A program made the translations under genes and the position numbers. Positions 1 to 10,158 of a stretch of DNA of 64,000 nt are shown piece by piece. The stretch covers positions 1,736,001-1,800,000 of the forward strand of contig NZ_CP064760.1 in the NCBI RefSeq assembly GCF_015565955.1. Direction: 5' to 3'. Numbering within the stretch: the first letter of the stretch is position 1; each line of letters opens with the position of its first letter. The notes beneath the pieces were generated by a model, which searched no databases, was not told the origin of the DNA, and was given only the letters and a program-made list of their open reading frames with translations. This DNA is from Microbacterium schleiferi (GTDB lineage: Bacteria > Actinomycetota > Actinomycetes > Actinomycetales > Microbacteriaceae).

Positions 1-1095
1 GTCGATACTCACCACCACAGCACCAATGATGCCCTTGAGCACCCCCATCTCCGCCTCGATGACGCGAGGAACGACGACGTGAGCGTGGAAACGCGTCAAG
101 TCGGGACCTGTGGCGGCAGCGCGGGTCGCCGTGACGGCGGCACGGGCGAAGCGGCCGATGAGGTCGCTGGTGAGGTTCTTCAGCCGGGCCAGATCAGACC
201 GCGTTCCCGAGAAGGTCGCGACCCACTCCGGCATCCGCATCAGGCGGTACAGCGCGTCTTCCAATTCATCTCGGGCGAAGTCGTAGCCCACCCACGTCTG
301 GATGGCCTGGATGAGAGCGTCGTGCTCGGCAGGGTCGGCCAGCCGAGCCGGATCCAGATAGCCATTGACGATCGCGTCTTCGAAGTCGTGCACCGAATAG
401 GCGATGTCATCGGAGAGGTCCATGACCTCCGCCTCGACGCAGCGAACGCGCCCCGGAGCGCCCAGGCGCATCCAGACGAACACCGCCTCGTCCTCGTCGT
501 AGACCCCGTACTTGAGACGCCCACCGGGATCAGGGAGCGGGTGCGCCGAGGTCCACGGGTACTTGCACGTCGCATCCAGGCTCGCCCGTGTGAGGTTCAG
601 CCCGTGGCTGCGGCCGTCCGCGCCGATGACCTTGGGCTCCAGACGAGACAGGATGCGCAGGGTCTGCGCATTGCCTTCGAAGCCCCCGATGTCTTCGGCC
701 CAGTCGTTCAGCGCACGCTCGCCGTTATGACCGAACGGAGGATGCCCGAGGTCGTGGCTGAGGCAGGCGGTATCCACGACGTCGGGAGCCAGCTGCAGCG
801 CGGTTGCCAGCTCGCGTCCCACCTGGGCGACCTCGAGCGAGTGCGTCAGGCGGTTGCGGGCGAAGTCAGCGGGGCTTGCCGGACTCAGGACCTGCGTCTT
901 CGCGGCAAGTCGACGAAGAGACGCCGAATGCAGGACCCTCGCCCGGTCCCGCGCGAAGCCGTCGCGCTGCGACCGGTGTCGCTCGGCGTAGAAACGTTCG
1001 GCATCGGCATCCGAGTACCCGGGGTACACCGGGATTTCCCGCTCAGCCACCGCTGTGGTCCAGTTCGGCGTCGGCGAGTGCACACGAGTCGACAC
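1..1095 (-). CDS. dgt: dGTP triphosphohydrolase-like protein (dgt), C-terminus beyond the window
   Basis: HD-superfamily phosphohydrolase expected to split dGTP into deoxyguanosine and triphosphate. The frame is open for 365 codons from a GTG at 1095 to base 1 with no stop. The HD metal motif is visible as SHDLGHPPFGHNGERAL, followed by the family's RSHGLNLTRA and MDLSDDIAYSVHD stretches. The start is supported by an AGGAG box seven bases upstream (CGCAGGAGATTGACGGTG). It overlaps the end of dusB by about 50 bases, so the two are probably cotranscribed, as is common in actinobacteria. The 3' end lies off the left edge. Confidence 0.93.
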   Translation of the reverse strand, partial: MSTRVHSPTPNWTTAVAEREIPVYPGYSDADAERFYAERHRSQRDGFARDRARVLHSASLRRLAAKTQVLSPASPADFARNRLTHSLEVAQVGRELATALQLAPDVVDTACLSHDLGHPPFGHNGERALNDWAEDIGGFEGNAQTLRILSRLEPKVIGADGRSHGLNLTRASLDATCKYPWTSAHPLPDPGGRLKYGVYDEDEAVFVWMRLGAPGRVRCVEAEVMDLSDDIAYSVHDFEDAIVNGYLDPARLADPAEHDALIQAIQTWVGYDFARDELEDALYRLMRMPEWVATFSGTRSDLARLKNLTSDLIGRFARAAVTATRAAATGPDLTRFHAHVVVPRVIEAEMGVLKGIIGAVVVSID

Positions 1096-2206
1096 CGTCA
1101 ATCTCCTGCGATTCGAGCCATCGGTCCGGAAGCGCGGGGCGCTTCGGGCTTCCGGCGCGCCCGCGCTGTCCCTCGGCGGCGCTCCCGGGGTACGGCGCAT
1201 CGAGGTCCATTTCCGCCAGGAGTGCGTCGATCTCAGCGATCGACGACACCGTCGCGAGCCGTGCTCGCAGGTCTCCGCCCACCGGGTACCCCTTGAAGTA
1301 CCACGCGACGTGCTTGCGGATGTCGCGGCATCCTCGACCCTCGTCGTCGAAGAACTCGACCAAGAGCTCGGCGTGCCTGCGAAAAGCGCGCGCAACGAAG
1401 CCGAGCGTCGCATCCACCGTCGGACCGGCATCGACCTCGAAGGCCCGCGCCAACTCTCCGAACAGCCACGGCCGTCCCAAGCATCCACGACCGACGACCA
1501 CGCCGTCGCACCCTGTTTCGAACATCATCCGTGTCGCATCCTCAGCGGCCCAGATATCGCCGTTGCCCAGTACCGGGATCGAGGTCACGTGGTCCTTGAG
1601 ACGGGCGATCGCCTCCCAGTCCGCCTCACCGGAGTAGAACTGGGCGGCTGTTCGGGCGTGGAGCGCAACGGCGGCGACCCCAGCGTCCTCGGCGATCCTT
1701 CCGGCTTCGAGGTAGGTGAGGTGGTCGTCATCGATGCCCTTGCGCATCTTCACCGTCACCGGGACGCGCCCCGCCGCAGCCACGGCGCGCGTGACAATCT
1801 CGCGGAACAGGCCGAGCTTCCAGGGAAGCGCCGCGCCGCCGCCCTTCCGCGTGACCTTGGGCACGGGGCATCCGAAGTTCATGTCGATGTGATCGGCCCG
1901 GTCCTCCTCCACGAGAATGCGAACCGCTGCCTCCACGGTGGCCGGATCCACGCCATACAGCTGAATGGACCGGGGCGTCTCGGACTCGTGGTGGGTGATC
2001 AGCCGCATCGTCGTCTCGTTCCGCTCCACGAGAGCCCGCGACGTGATCATCTCACTCACGTAGAGACCGGCGCCGTACTCGCGGCACAGTCGCCGAAACG
2101 CCGTGTTGGTAATGCCCGCCATAGGCGCGAGCACAACAGGCGCATCGACCGTGATCGGACCGATGCGCAGCGGCGCGACAGACGTGGCGGACGGGGTGGA
2201 CGGCAT
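1043..2206 (-). CDS. dusB: tRNA-dihydrouridine synthase, DusB/NifR3 type
   Basis: FMN-dependent reductase of uridines in the tRNA D-loop, 387 aa. It begins MPSTPSATSVAPLRIGPI and shows the Dus signature VVLAPMAGITNTAFRRL. The catalytic cysteine lies in MNFGCPVPKVTRKGGG, and VVGRGCLGRPWLF is the phosphate-binding region. The frame stays open upstream to a TTG at 2395, but that would run through the divergent peroxidase promoter. ATG 2206 fits the usual N-terminus and has a GAGAAT -10-like hexamer six bases ahead. dgt follows with an overlap. Confidence 0.93.
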   Translation of the reverse strand: MPSTPSATSVAPLRIGPITVDAPVVLAPMAGITNTAFRRLCREYGAGLYVSEMITSRALVERNETTMRLITHHESETPRSIQLYGVDPATVEAAVRILVEEDRADHIDMNFGCPVPKVTRKGGGAALPWKLGLFREIVTRAVAAAGRVPVTVKMRKGIDDDHLTYLEAGRIAEDAGVAAVALHARTAAQFYSGEADWEAIARLKDHVTSIPVLGNGDIWAAEDATRMMFETGCDGVVVGRGCLGRPWLFGELARAFEVDAGPTVDATLGFVARAFRRHAELLVEFFDDEGRGCRDIRKHVAWYFKGYPVGGDLRARLATVSSIAEIDALLAEMDLDAPYPGSAAEGQRGRAGSPKRPALPDRWLESQEIDGVDSCALADAELDHSGG

Positions 2207-2212
2207 CCCCCC

Positions 2213-2218
2213 ATTCTC
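2213..2218 (-). promoter_or_regulatory. -10 box of dusB
   Basis: GAGAAT, six bases (GGGGGG) before ATG 2206. This predicts a leaderless or near-leaderless mRNA. It is the weakest match of the set, and a G-rich stretch that could act as a ribosome-binding site also sits here. Confidence 0.35.
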
Positions 2219-2264
2219 CCAGACCACGGGGATGCCGAGCCGCGCCGCCCCGCCGAGCCGGCGG

Positions 2265-2270
2265 TAGCCT
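2265..2270 (+). promoter_or_regulatory. -10 box of the glutathione peroxidase gene (leaderless)
   Basis: TAGCCT followed by GAACCC and then ATG 2277. The six-base gap to the start codon predicts a leaderless transcript; there is no Shine-Dalgarno sequence. Confidence 0.5.
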
Positions 2271-2276
2271 GAACCC

Positions 2277-2780
2277 ATGACCGACGTGCAGCAGGTTCCC
2301 CTCCGTGACATCCCTTTCACCACCGCCGACGGCGGGAGCGCGACGCTGGCCGAGTACGGCGACGGCGTGGTCATGGTGGTCAATGTCGCCTCCAAGTGCG
2401 GCCTGACCCCGCAGTACGAACAGCTCGAGCAGCTGCAGAAGACCTACGGCGATCGTGGATTCACCGTCGTCGGCTTCCCCTGCAACCAGTTCATGGGGCA
2501 GGAGCCCGGCAGCATGGAAGAGATCCTCGACTACTGCGCGACCACGTGGGGTGTGTCGTTTCCGGTCGTCGAGAAGATCAAGGTGAACGGCTCGCACGCC
2601 GCGCCCCTCTACAAGGCGCTGAAGAAGGCGCAGGATGCCGAGGGCAAGCGTGGCCCCGTGCTGTGGAACTTCGAGAAGTTCATGATTACCCCCGATGGCA
2701 CCGTCCACCGCTTCCGGCCGACCACCAAGCCGGACGATCCCGCGATCGTCGCGGTAATCGAGGGCGCACTCCCCCGCTGA
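2277..2780 (+). CDS. Glutathione peroxidase family protein (Cys type)
   Basis: Thiol peroxidase of the GPx family, 167 aa, reducing H2O2 or lipid hydroperoxides in the cytoplasm. The peroxidatic residue is Cys41 in NVASKCGLTPQY, where vertebrate enzymes carry selenocysteine. The family motifs GFPCNQFMGQEPG and WNFEKF are intact. Bacterial Cys-GPx enzymes mostly use thioredoxin, and actinobacteria have mycothiol in place of glutathione, so the reductant is inferred. Monocistronic and divergent from dusB; converges on gadB. Confidence 0.93.
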   Translation: MTDVQQVPLRDIPFTTADGGSATLAEYGDGVVMVVNVASKCGLTPQYEQLEQLQKTYGDRGFTVVGFPCNQFMGQEPGSMEEILDYCATTWGVSFPVVEKIKVNGSHAAPLYKALKKAQDAEGKRGPVLWNFEKFMITPDGTVHRFRPTTKPDDPAIVAVIEGALPR

Positions 2781-2804
2781 CGCCTCGACGCGTCATCTAC
2801 GACC

Positions 2805-4199
2805 TCAGTGGTGGAAGCTACCAGCCTCTTCCTCGCTCATCGGCACCGAGACCGGATGCCGGTCGAAGTGGGCGATCGCGTCACGATAGTCATCCATCAG
2901 GAGCGTGGCCTCGTCGCGGCTGAATCCGGCACGGACGAGGATGCGCTGCACGGCGAGATCCTGTCGGTTGGCCGGCATCGTGTAGGCCGGCACCTGCCAG
3001 CCGCGGGTCCGGAGCCGGTCGGCGAGATCGAAGAGCGTGAACCCGTGGTCGACCCCCTCCACGAGTTTCCACGAAACCGCGGGAATCCCGTGCTCGGGGC
3101 TTCCGTCGTTGATGATCTCGAAGTGACCGAGCTTCGTGATCTCTTCGGCCAGGTACAACGCCGTGTCGTAGCAGGCCTGCTGCACCCGCCGATAGCCCTC
3201 GTAACCCAGACGGACGAAGTTGTAGTACTGCGCGATGACCTGGCCGCCAGGACGCGAGAAGTTCAGCGCGAACGTCGGCATGTTGCCACCGAGATAGTTC
3301 ACCTCGAAGATCAGGTCTTCGGGGAGCTCGGATGCGTCGCGCCAGACGATCCAGCCGACGCCGAGCGGGGCGAGGCCGAACTTGTGTCCCGACGCGTTGA
3401 TGGACTTCACGCGAGGAAGGCGGAAGTCCCAGACGATGTCGGGGGCGGTGAAGGGTGCGAGGAAGCCGCCGCTTGCACCGTCGACGTGGATCGGGATGTC
3501 GAGGCCCGTGCGTGTCTGCAGATCGTCGAGAGCGGCGCTCACGGCTGCAACAGGCTCGAACTGCCCGGTGAAGGTCACGCCCAGTGTGGGGACGACGCCG
3601 ATCGTGTTCTCATCCGCCCGGGAAATCACTTCGTCGGGCGTCATGATGAGCCGGTCGTGCTCCATGGGTATCTCCCGCAGCTCGATGTCCCAGTAGCGGG
3701 CGAACTTGTGCCAACAGACCTGCACGGGCCCGCAGATGAGGTTTGGCTTGTCGGTCGACAGTCCAGCTGCACGGCGGCGCTCACGCCACTTCCACAGCAG
3801 CGCCATGCCGCCGAGCATCGCTGCCTCGCTCGATCCGGTCGTGGAGGTACCGAGCGTGTTCTCGGCCTCGGGCGAGTTCCACAGGTCGGCAAGGATATGC
3901 ACGCATCGTGCCTCGATTGCGGCAGTCTGCGGATACTCGTCCTTGTCGACCATGTTCTTGTCGAGCGTCTGGGACATGAGGTCCCTGACCTCCGGTTCCA
4001 GCCACGTCTGGCAGAACGTCGCGAGGTTCTGGCGTGAGTTGCCGTCGAGGATCAGCTCATCGGAGACGAGCTGATAGGCGTGCCGCGCGAGCTGTTCGCT
4101 CTGGGGCATCCGGAACTTGGGGAGCCGCGCCGATAGCTCGGTCGAGGCGAACACCTCGTCGAATAGCTCATCGCGGATGTTGTCCCGTTCGTGAAGCAT
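2805..4199 (-). CDS. gadB: Glutamate decarboxylase (PLP-dependent)
   Basis: Converts glutamate to GABA and CO2, consuming a proton; typically linked to acid tolerance. 464 aa, full length. It begins [19 protein letters not shown] as in GadA/GadB. The PLP lysine is Lys273 in [13 protein letters not shown], and [14 protein letters not shown] holds the cofactor Asp. The tail ends in His-His, comparable to the C-terminal plug of enterobacterial enzymes. A strong ribosome site (GGAGGAG) precedes the ATG. No GABA antiporter gene (gadC) or glutaminase is nearby, so the transporter must be elsewhere or the enzyme serves the GABA shunt. Confidence 0.95.
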   Translation of the reverse strand: MLHERDNIRDELFDEVFASTELSARLPKFRMPQSEQLARHAYQLVSDELILDGNSRQNLATFCQTWLEPEVRDLMSQTLDKNMVDKDEYPQTAAIEARCVHILADLWNSPEAENTLGTSTTGSSEAAMLGGMALLWKWRERRRAAGLSTDKPNLICGPVQVCWHKFARYWDIELREIPMEHDRLIMTPDEVISRADENTIGVVPTLGVTFTGQFEPVAAVSAALDDLQTRTGLDIPIHVDGASGGFLAPFTAPDIVWDFRLPRVKSINASGHKFGLAPLGVGWIVWRDASELPEDLIFEVNYLGGNMPTFALNFSRPGGQVIAQYYNFVRLGYEGYRRVQQACYDTALYLAEEITKLGHFEIINDGSPEHGIPAVSWKLVEGVDHGFTLFDLADRLRTRGWQVPAYTMPANRQDLAVQRILVRAGFSRDEATLLMDDYRDAIAHFDRHPVSVPMSEEEAGSFHH

Positions 4200-4294
4200 G
4201 GCATCTCCTCCGGGTCACCTCGAGTCTCTCAGCACTCGCCGGGCCGCCGCCACCGCCCTGCGAAACCTCTGTGGGCTCGGAACGACCACGCGGG

Positions 4295-5107
4295 CTAGAG
4301 CGCAGGAGGCTCCGGGGTGTCGACCGCCCCGCCGAAACGGCGATCGCGGCCGAGATACAGGTCGATGGCCCGCCACAGGTCAGCTCGGGAGAAGTCCGGC
4401 CAGAGGGTATCGAGGAAGGCGAACTCCGCGTAGGCGGACTCCCACAAGAGAAAGTTGGAGGTGCGCTGTTCGCCGCTCGATCGCACGAACAGATCAACGT
4501 CGGGCATGTCTGGCTGGTACAGGCGGCGTGCGATGAGCTTCTCGTTGACCGCCGAGGCCCGCAGCTTGCCCGCCGCAACGTCATCGGCGATCGAACGCAC
4601 CGCGTCCACGAGCTCGACGCGGCCCCCGTAGTTGACGCACATCGTGAGCGTCAACACGTCATTGTCCGCCGTCAGCTGCTCGGCGAACTGCAGTTCCTTG
4701 ATGACGCTCGACCAGAGCCGAGGCTTTCTGCCCGCCCACCGAACCCTGACACCCCACTCGTTGAGCTGATCACGGCGCCGATGGAGAACGTCGCGATTGA
4801 ACCCCATAAGGAAGCGGACTTCGTCAGGCGACCGCGACCAGTTCTCGGTCGAGAACGCATAGACAGAGAGGTGCTTGACGCCGGCCTGAATCGCGCCTGC
4901 CACGACATCCAACAGCGCCGCCTCACCGGCCTTGTGGCCCTCGACGCGTGTGAGACCCCGCCGGTTCGCCCAGCGTCCGTTTCCGTCCATGACGATCGCG
5001 ACGTGGCTGGGCACTGACCCCTTCGGGTAGTCCGGCGGGTAGATTCCCGTCCAGTCGATCGGCCGGTAGGCGACGGCATCCCGGTGGGTGTAGGGCTTGG
5101 GGCTCAC
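4295..5107 (-). CDS. uppS: Isoprenyl diphosphate synthase (cis-prenyltransferase)
   Basis: Adds isopentenyl units in cis to make the polyprenyl carrier for peptidoglycan synthesis. 270 aa. The catalytic Asp lies in [16 protein letters not shown], followed by GHKAGE and the conserved [11 protein letters not shown]. The C-terminal substrate motif is [19 protein letters not shown]. It starts at GTG 5107, overlapping the recO stop by four bases, so translation is coupled. Actinobacteria often have two such enzymes of different chain length; which product this one makes cannot be read here. Confidence 0.93.
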   Translation of the reverse strand: MSPKPYTHRDAVAYRPIDWTGIYPPDYPKGSVPSHVAIVMDGNGRWANRRGLTRVEGHKAGEAALLDVVAGAIQAGVKHLSVYAFSTENWSRSPDEVRFLMGFNRDVLHRRRDQLNEWGVRVRWAGRKPRLWSSVIKELQFAEQLTADNDVLTLTMCVNYGGRVELVDAVRSIADDVAAGKLRASAVNEKLIARRLYQPDMPDVDLFVRSSGEQRTSNFLLWESAYAEFAFLDTLWPDFSRADLWRAIDLYLGRDRRFGGAVDTPEPPAL

Positions 5108-5879
5108 GATGTGGGTTCCATAGTCTGCAGGGGCGGCGCCTTCGGCTCGGGTGGCGCGAACGTACCGAGATGCTCGAGCGAACGGATGCCGCGCTCAAGG
5201 TGCCACTGGGTGTAGGCAGCAATCAGGCCGGATGCGGCGCCGCCCGCATGCGGCGATGCCGCATCGACGATCGACCACTCCCCCGTCATGAGCGCGCGCA
5301 GCACCCCGAGGGTCTCGGCATCCACCCGCGCCGAGCCGACCGGCGCGCAATCCGGGCACACCATCCCACCGAGCTGCGCGACGAAGGACGTGTGCTCGCC
5401 GACGCGCCCGCACCGGGCGCACGCGTCAAGGCCGGGCGCCCATCCTGACAACGCCATCACGCGAAGCAGATACGAATCGAGGATGCTGCGCGAACCGTGC
5501 TCGCCCCGCGCCAAAGCCCGGAGCCCCCGAGGAGCAGCAAGTACTGGGGTGTCGTGGCTTCTGACTCACTGAGCCGGTCTGCAGCCTCAACCATCGCGTG
5601 TGCTGCCGTATAGCGGTCGTAGTGCAGCGCGATATCGGCGCCGTACGCGCCGAGGCTGTCTGCCTGTTGCACGATGTCGAGCGATCGTCCCTGGTAGAGC
5701 AGGACATCGGCGACCATGAACGGTTCGAGGCGGGCACCGAACCGTGACGACGTGCGACGTACCCCCTTCGCCACCGCACGGACCTTGCCGTGCCGGCGGC
5801 TCAACAGGGTGACGATCCGGTCCGCTTCGCCCAACTTGTGGGTGCGCAGGACCACGACCTCGTCGCGATAGGTGGGCAC
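5104..5879 (-). CDS. recO: DNA repair protein RecO, frame broken by one missing base
   Basis: Recombination mediator that loads RecA on SSB-coated DNA with RecR. The OB-fold N-terminus ([20 protein letters not shown]) starts at GTG 5879. The Zn-binding C-terminus with CARCGRVG and MVCPDC lies in another frame ending at 5104. The break is at a run of five C at 5524-5528, near residue 117. A sixth C restores [19 protein letters not shown] and a 258-aa protein, normal for the family. This looks like an assembly homopolymer error. GATAAT six bases before the GTG supports this start. Confidence 0.9.
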
Positions 5880-5885
5880 CTCTCG

Positions 5886-5891
5886 ATTATC
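5886..5891 (-). promoter_or_regulatory. -10 box of recO-uppS (leaderless)
   Basis: GATAAT, five of six matches to the consensus, followed by CGAGAG and then GTG 5879. Confidence 0.55.
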
Positions 5892-5903
5892 CCGGCACCG
5901 AGC

Positions 5904-5909
5904 GACAAT
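5904..5909 (+). promoter_or_regulatory. -10 box of the TRIC-like gene (leaderless)
   Basis: GACAAT followed by GGACGG and then GTG 5916. It faces the recO promoter in the same short divergent gap of 36 bases. Confidence 0.45.
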
Positions 5910-5915
5910 GGACGG

Positions 5916-6641
5916 GTGAACGAGCCGCTCTTCGTCATCCCGCTGTGGGCTGATCTGTCAGCCGTGGCACTGGGCGGTCTCCAAGGCGCGCTGTTTGCCT
6001 CGGGATTCCGCGGTCAACGACGGCTCGACCTCCTGGGCGTGGCGATCATCGGGATCGTCATGGGGATGGGCGGCGGCCTCATCCGCGATCTGCTCCTGAA
6101 CGTGGCACCCTCGACGCTGCAGTCCAACTGGTATCTGTTGACCGCGATCGCCGCGGCGCTCCTGGGAATGCTGCTGGCATCCGTCCTGAACCGCGTGAAC
6201 TGGCTCATCGTGGGATTGGATGCCCTGGTCATCGGCCTGTTCGGCGCGTTCGGGACGAGCAAGGCGCTGGTCATGGGCCTTCCTGCGGTCCCCGCGGTCT
6301 TCGTGGGGGTGGCTGCAGCGGTCGGCGGCGGCATCCTTCGCGACGTGCTCATGGGGCTTCCCGTCGCGATCATGCACGTCGGTTCGCTCTATGCGGTCGC
6401 TGCCGCCGTCGGGTGCGGGGCGCTCACGATCGCCCATGGTTTCGGTGTGCCGCTGGTCGCCTCAGCCATCATCGCTGTGTCGGTCACGACGGTCATCCGG
6501 CTTCTCGCCGTCGTCTTCGACATCTCGCTCCCCGAACAGCGCGCCCTCTACCGCCGCAAAGTCGCCGTCGAGACATCGGCGATCACCGTCGTCGGCGACG
6601 CGCGTGAGAGGGACGCAGACGGCAACGGGGTCACCGGCTGA
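5916..6641 (+). CDS. TRIC / UPF0126 family cation-channel-like membrane protein
   Basis: 241 aa with about seven predicted membrane helices. Two homologous halves each carry a Gly-rich signature: [12 protein letters not shown] near residue 50 and [12 protein letters not shown] near 130. This is the layout of prokaryotic TRIC-type trimeric channels (formerly UPF0126, YicG/YadS-like), which conduct monovalent cations in studied homologues. The physiological role is unknown. The GTG start at 5916 puts the first helix at the N-terminus; an open extension upstream has no membrane character. Confidence 0.85.
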   Translation: MNEPLFVIPLWADLSAVALGGLQGALFASGFRGQRRLDLLGVAIIGIVMGMGGGLIRDLLLNVAPSTLQSNWYLLTAIAAALLGMLLASVLNRVNWLIVGLDALVIGLFGAFGTSKALVMGLPAVPAVFVGVAAAVGGGILRDVLMGLPVAIMHVGSLYAVAAAVGCGALTIAHGFGVPLVASAIIAVSVTTVIRLLAVVFDISLPEQRALYRRKVAVETSAITVVGDARERDADGNGVTG

Positions 6642-6668
6642 CCGGCGACCCCGCGTGCACGATGAGGG

Positions 6669-8549
<1,881 letters not shown>

Positions 8550-8552
<3 letters not shown>

Positions 8553-8582
8553 AGGGCGATGTTATCAGCAAATCGCCCTATG
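8550..8582. promoter_or_regulatory. 11-bp perfect inverted repeat over the leuA promoter
   Basis: CATAGGGCGAT (8550-8560) and ATCGCCCTATG (8572-8582) are exact reverse complements separated by 11 bases. On the leuA strand the repeat brackets the -10 region and includes the leader start codon. Its size and spacing fit a dimeric repressor site. No regulator gene is adjacent. Confidence 0.6.
8559..8564 (-). promoter_or_regulatory. -10 box of the leuA leader transcript
   Basis: TAACAT, six bases before the leader ATG at 8552. GATAAC one register upstream is an alternative. No convincing -35 is seen. Confidence 0.45.
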
Positions 8583-8622
8583 ACCTGCGAGACGATTGTG
8601 CTTCCACCGACACTCCAGGGGT

Positions 8623-9237
8623 ATGGGCATTGTCACTCGGATCAGCACGGCAGCTGTCGCTGCCGCCTCACTCCTCGTCATGGCCGGCTGCGCTACCGGG
8701 CAGTCGGCGGGAGGGAGCGCGCTCGCGACGGCGCAGGTAGCTCCGCCCTCGGGCGAGGTGGTCGGCACCGGAATGTTGCTGGATGTCGCCGGCGACGCAA
8801 CGCTCTGCCTCGGTCCTGTCGCCGAGTCCTTCCCACCCCAATGCGACGGTCTCACGCTCGTGGACTGGAGCTGGGACGGGGTCGATGGGTACGAGGAATC
8901 GGGCGAAACACGGTGGGGCACGTATGCCGTGTTCGGCACGTTCGATGGTGACGTGTTCACCGTCACCCAGCCACCGATCATGCTCGCGCTGTACGACCCG
9001 ATGAGGCCCGAGCACCCGACGGGCGGGGTACCCGGCGAGACACCGGCCGCCGAACTCGACGAGATCGCGACCGAACTGCCGGCGGCGCTCGGCGATCTGC
9101 TGCTCGCCACCTGGACGCAGGACGGCTACCTCTGGGCGGACGTCGTCTGGGATGACGGCACGCTGCAGGCCGCGGCTGATACCGATTACGGCGATGGCGT
9201 CGTCATCATCCGCTCCGCGCTCCGCCCGATCGGCTGA
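8623..9237 (+). CDS. Small lipoprotein of unknown function
   Basis: 204 aa. It starts at ATG 8623 after CCAGGGGT. A short basic N-terminus, a hydrophobic stretch and the lipobox LVMAGC indicate lipidation of the Cys near residue 20 and anchoring outside the membrane. The mature part is acidic, with several Trp and Tyr and two Cys (ATLCLG and PPQCDG) that could form a disulfide. I do not recognise a domain. It lies alone between leuA and era, a place usually without a gene in relatives, so it may be lineage-specific. Confidence 0.8.
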   Translation: MGIVTRISTAAVAAASLLVMAGCATGQSAGGSALATAQVAPPSGEVVGTGMLLDVAGDATLCLGPVAESFPPQCDGLTLVDWSWDGVDGYEESGETRWGTYAVFGTFDGDVFTVTQPPIMLALYDPMRPEHPTGGVPGETPAAELDEIATELPAALGDLLLATWTQDGYLWADVVWDDGTLQAAADTDYGDGVVIIRSALRPIG

Positions 9238-9258
9238 GCTCGCGGCGGCGACCAGGTG

Positions 9259-10158
9259 TCAGAAGCCGAGGCGGCCGAGCTGCTTCGGGTCTCGCTGCCA
9301 GTCCTTGGCGACCTTGACGTGGAGAGACAGGAACACGCGGGATCCGAGCAACGGCTCGATCTGTCCGCGCGCCGCAGCACCGACGCGCGCGAGTCGCGAC
9401 CCCTTGTGCCCGATGATGATCGCCTTCTGGCTGTCGCGCTCAACGACGATGTCGGCGTAGACGTCGATGAGATCGGAGCCCTCTCGCGGTGCGACCTCCT
9501 GGATGACGACGGCGATGGAGTGGGGCAGCTCGTCCCGCACCCCATCGAGGGCGGCTTCCCGGATGATCTCGGCGACGCGGTCATCGTCGGACTCGTCGGT
9601 CACGACGCCATCCGGGTAGAGCGCTGGTCCCTCGGGCAGGAGCCGCAGGATCTCGTCGGCGAGCACACCCAACTGATCGTCGGTGGCGGCTGAGAGCGGG
9701 ATCACGGCAGCCCAGTCCTCGCGCAGGGCATCCACTTCCATGAGCCGCTCCGTGATCTGGTCGCGGGAGGCGGCATCCGTCTTGGTCACCACGGCGATCT
9801 TCCGTGCCGACGCATACCCGTCGAGCGACTCCGCGATCCGACGGTCACCGGGGCCGACCTTCTCGGTGGCCGGGGCGCAGAAGGCGATCACATCGACGTC
9901 GCCGAGGACCTCTTCGACAAGGTCGTTCAGGCGCTGACCCAGCAGGGTGCGGGGCCGGTGCAGGCCCGGAGTGTCGACGATGACGATCTGTCCGCCGGGG
10001 CGGTTCAGGATGCCGCGAATGGCGCGCCTGGTGGTCTGGGGTTTGTCGCTCGTGATCGCGATCTTCTCTCCCACGAGCGCATTCATGAGCGTCGACTTCC
10101 CAACATTGGGCCGTCCCACGAATGTCACGAAGCCCGACCGGAACTCACTCTCGCTCAT
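9259..10158 (-). CDS. era: GTPase Era
   Basis: Ribosome assembly GTPase that binds the 3' end of 16S rRNA. 299 aa. G1 GRPNVGKSTLMNALVG, G2 region PQTTRRAIRG, G3 DTPGL and G4 VTKTDA are readable, followed by a C-terminal KH domain (IIGHKGSRLARVGAAARG). Last gene of a minus-strand chain; its start overlaps the stop of the CNNM-family gene by four bases. Confidence 0.97.
   Translation of the reverse strand: MSESEFRSGFVTFVGRPNVGKSTLMNALVGEKIAITSDKPQTTRRAIRGILNRPGGQIVIVDTPGLHRPRTLLGQRLNDLVEEVLGDVDVIAFCAPATEKVGPGDRRIAESLDGYASARKIAVVTKTDAASRDQITERLMEVDALREDWAAVIPLSAATDDQLGVLADEILRLLPEGPALYPDGVVTDESDDDRVAEIIREAALDGVRDELPHSIAVVIQEVAPREGSDLIDVYADIVVERDSQKAIIIGHKGSRLARVGAAARGQIEPLLGSRVFLSLHVKVAKDWQRDPKQLGRLGF

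Noticed and set aside
79..1296. Long plus-strand open frame opposite dgt
   Set aside because: Arg/Pro-rich product without domains, antisense to a well-supported gene; a GC-rich shadow frame. The same applies to the 681-codon frame opposite lepA and the 599-codon frame opposite valS.
5104..5879. recO as a true pseudogene, or programmed frameshifting at the nine broken genes
   Set aside because: The affected genes are unrelated and some are essential. The runs are plain C/G stretches without slippery-site architecture or downstream structure shared among them.
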